This document shows, piece by piece, positions 62,713 through 64,000 of a stretch of DNA of 64,000 nucleotides. This DNA comes from an uncultured Eubacterium sp. (GTDB lineage: Bacteria; Bacillota; Clostridia; Lachnospirales; Lachnospiraceae). Position 1 is the stretch's first letter, and each line of letters starts with the position of its first letter. The stretch is taken from positions 62,001 to 126,000 of the forward strand of contig CAJTXO010000003.1 of assembly GCA_910583555.1 (NCBI GenBank). The letters run 5' to 3'. The notes under the pieces are model-generated. The model was given only the letters and a program-made list of their open reading frames with translations. It had not been told where the DNA came from and ran no database searches. Made by a program: the position numbers and the translations under genes.

Positions 62713-64000
62713 ATGATTGAATTTCCGGATTCATATTTTGAAGACGAGGTGCGGGATGGTTTTCTGGTACCGGGAATGATGAAGCGGTACTGGGCCGCGC
62801 TGCAGGAAGTGATTCTGGTGGTCCACGAAGTTTGTGAAAAGCTGGGGATTTCCTACTGTGCCGAGTGGGGGACACTCCTCGGGGCGGTCCGGCATGGGGG
62901 AATCATTCCGTGGGATGACGATATTGATCTATGCATGACTCGGCTGGATTTTGAACGATTTTTGAAGAAGGCGCCGGATGTGCTGCCGGATGGCTACAGG
63001 GTGTTTACATACCGAAATCAGGAAAGCGACAATATGGTGAACCAGATCGTAGCATGCCCGACGATGGTCATAGATTATGAACAGCTGCCCCAGTTTCATG
63101 GCTATCCTTATTCGGTGGTGGTCGATCTGACCGTTTTGGATGCGCTTCCGCAAACTCCGGAAGAAAAACAGGCATTTCGGGATTTGGTGCATATCGTAGG
63201 AGAACTAAAGGTGCATATTGATGAGGGTGACATGGAGTCTGAGGTAGTTGCCTGCGCCCTGAATGAGATTGAGCGGATATTTGGCGTCGCGCTCGACCGG
63301 GAGCATGCGCTGAAGAGGCAGCTGTACCAGATCATGGATCGGACAGCTTCCCAGTTTTGGAGGCGGGATGCGGTGGAATTGGCAGAAACGGCAGGATTCA
63401 TGGAACGGGGTTATCGTTTTCCTTCTCAGATACATGACAGAGCGGTACGTATCCCATTTGAACAGATCAGTATCATGGCGCCGGCGGGGTATGAGGCCAT
63501 GCTGAATTATGAATACGGCCCGGACTGGATGTGTCCGCGGCGTGTCAACGGTGCTCACAGGTATCCGGTCTATGAGACGATACTCAGCCAGATTCAGGAG
63601 AGTGTCCCCATTGAGCTTCGGCAGTATAAATATGACCCGGTACAGATTGGGGAAACAAAGAAGAAAAGAAAACCGCAGGAGTCTTTGCGGCGGGAACTGG
63701 AAGACTGCTTGCCGCTTTTTCGCGAAGCGCGCGAGGAAATGCGGAAGCAGGTGGAAGCGGGGAATCTGGGGCAGGTGGCTGCCTTGTCCGGGGAATGCCA
63801 GAATCTGGCACTACGGCTTGGCACGAGGATTGAGGAAGAGCAGGGGGAGGAGCATCCGACGGTCCGCGTTCTGGAAGAGTACTGTGAGTTGATCTTTTCG
63901 CTGTATGCCCAGTTGACCGCAGGGGAGGGCGTGATCGGGGAAGCGCCTGACATACCTGCACTGGTAGAGTATGAGAAGCGACTAGAGGAGAGCATTTCTC
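62713..64000 (+). CDS. LicD-family phosphotransferase, cut by the window end
   Basis: The frame starts at ATG 62713 (GGGGAGAG upstream) and is open to the last base; 429 residues are visible. CAEWGTLLGAVRHGGIIPWD and the following DDDIDLCM are the LicD nucleotidyltransferase-fold signature, with the acidic metal-binding cluster. LicD proteins transfer phosphocholine or other phospho-substituents to glycans. After about residue 300 the sequence becomes helical and charged (RELEDCLPLFREAREEMRK), beyond the usual LicD domain. Location right after flagellin suggests modification of a flagellin-linked glycan; this is inference. Confidence 0.8.
   Translation, partial: MIEFPDSYFEDEVRDGFLVPGMMKRYWAALQEVILVVHEVCEKLGISYCAEWGTLLGAVRHGGIIPWDDDIDLCMTRLDFERFLKKAPDVLPDGYRVFTYRNQESDNMVNQIVACPTMVIDYEQLPQFHGYPYSVVVDLTVLDALPQTPEEKQAFRDLVHIVGELKVHIDEGDMESEVVACALNEIERIFGVALDREHALKRQLYQIMDRTASQFWRRDAVELAETAGFMERGYRFPSQIHDRAVRIPFEQISIMAPAGYEAMLNYEYGPDWMCPRRVNGAHRYPVYETILSQIQESVPIELRQYKYDPVQIGETKKKRKPQESLRRELEDCLPLFREAREEMRKQVEAGNLGQVAALSGECQNLALRLGTRIEEEQGEEHPTVRVLEEYCELIFSLYAQLTAGEGVIGEAPDIPALVEYEKRLEESIS

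Overview
The window reads as a chromosomal segment of a spore-forming, motile gut Clostridium of the Lachnospiraceae type. Pointers are an intact sporulation sigma factor of the SigK type, a Firmicutes ireB-ruvX-DUF1292-rnj-trmR-trhP block, ribosome binding sites close to AAAGGAGG, an extended clostridial CsrA next to flagellin, BspA-like and MBG-repeat surface proteins, and DUF3990/DUF3791 genes. The assignment comes from gene content only. Most of the window is GC-balanced; about 3.4-7.9 kb and 56.3-60.6 kb are visibly AT-rich and look acquired.

Layout. 1-3.5 kb: the end of a BMP-family binding protein, a phosphoesterase and a small membrane-protein operon. 3.5-8.3 kb: an accessory AT-rich stretch with a DUF234-type ATPase, a broken secreted protein, a BspA-like protein and a probable small RNA. 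8.3-16.6 kb: HAD phosphatase, secreted esterase-like protein, MurE, an orphan FliD-C-like protein, then rsmE, a cysteine desulfurase and thiI. 16.8-25 kb: a divergent HPr-like protein and a long block of tRNA-modification and RNA-metabolism genes (mtaB, ireB, ruvX, rnj, trmR, trhP, birA). 25-36.4 kb: envelope and surface genes, including a decayed two-component system with its neighbouring surface protein, and a KDG-type sugar kinase that shares a duplicated promoter with a lipoprotein. 36.7-56 kb: a large repeat surface protein, hflX, dihydrofolate reductase, two subtilases, sigK, an AraC/GH31 pair, an AraC fusion protein, glycogen phosphorylase, a CPBP protease and an alanine-type aminotransferase. 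56.4-60.4 kb: an island of ADP-ribosyltransferase-like (DUF3990) genes, one in an operon with a NADAR-family protein, followed by two decayed copies of a DUF3990/small protein/DUF3791 cassette. 60.4-64 kb: a FimB-sized tyrosine recombinase enclosed by inverted recombination-like sites, then csrA, flagellin and a LicD-family gene running off the window.

Two systems deserve most attention. First, the recombinase gene lies between two sites of the form ATGCAAC-N15-GTTGCAT with the same 7-bp core in opposite orientation. A SigD-like promoter inside the segment now points away from csrA-flagellin and would point at it after inversion. This predicts a self-contained flagellar phase switch captured in the OFF orientation. 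Second, the DUF3990-unknown-NADAR operon looks like an ADP-ribosylation writer/eraser (toxin-antitoxin) module, because NADAR proteins are known to remove ADP-ribose from guanine in DarT1-NADAR systems. Both are inferences from sequence.
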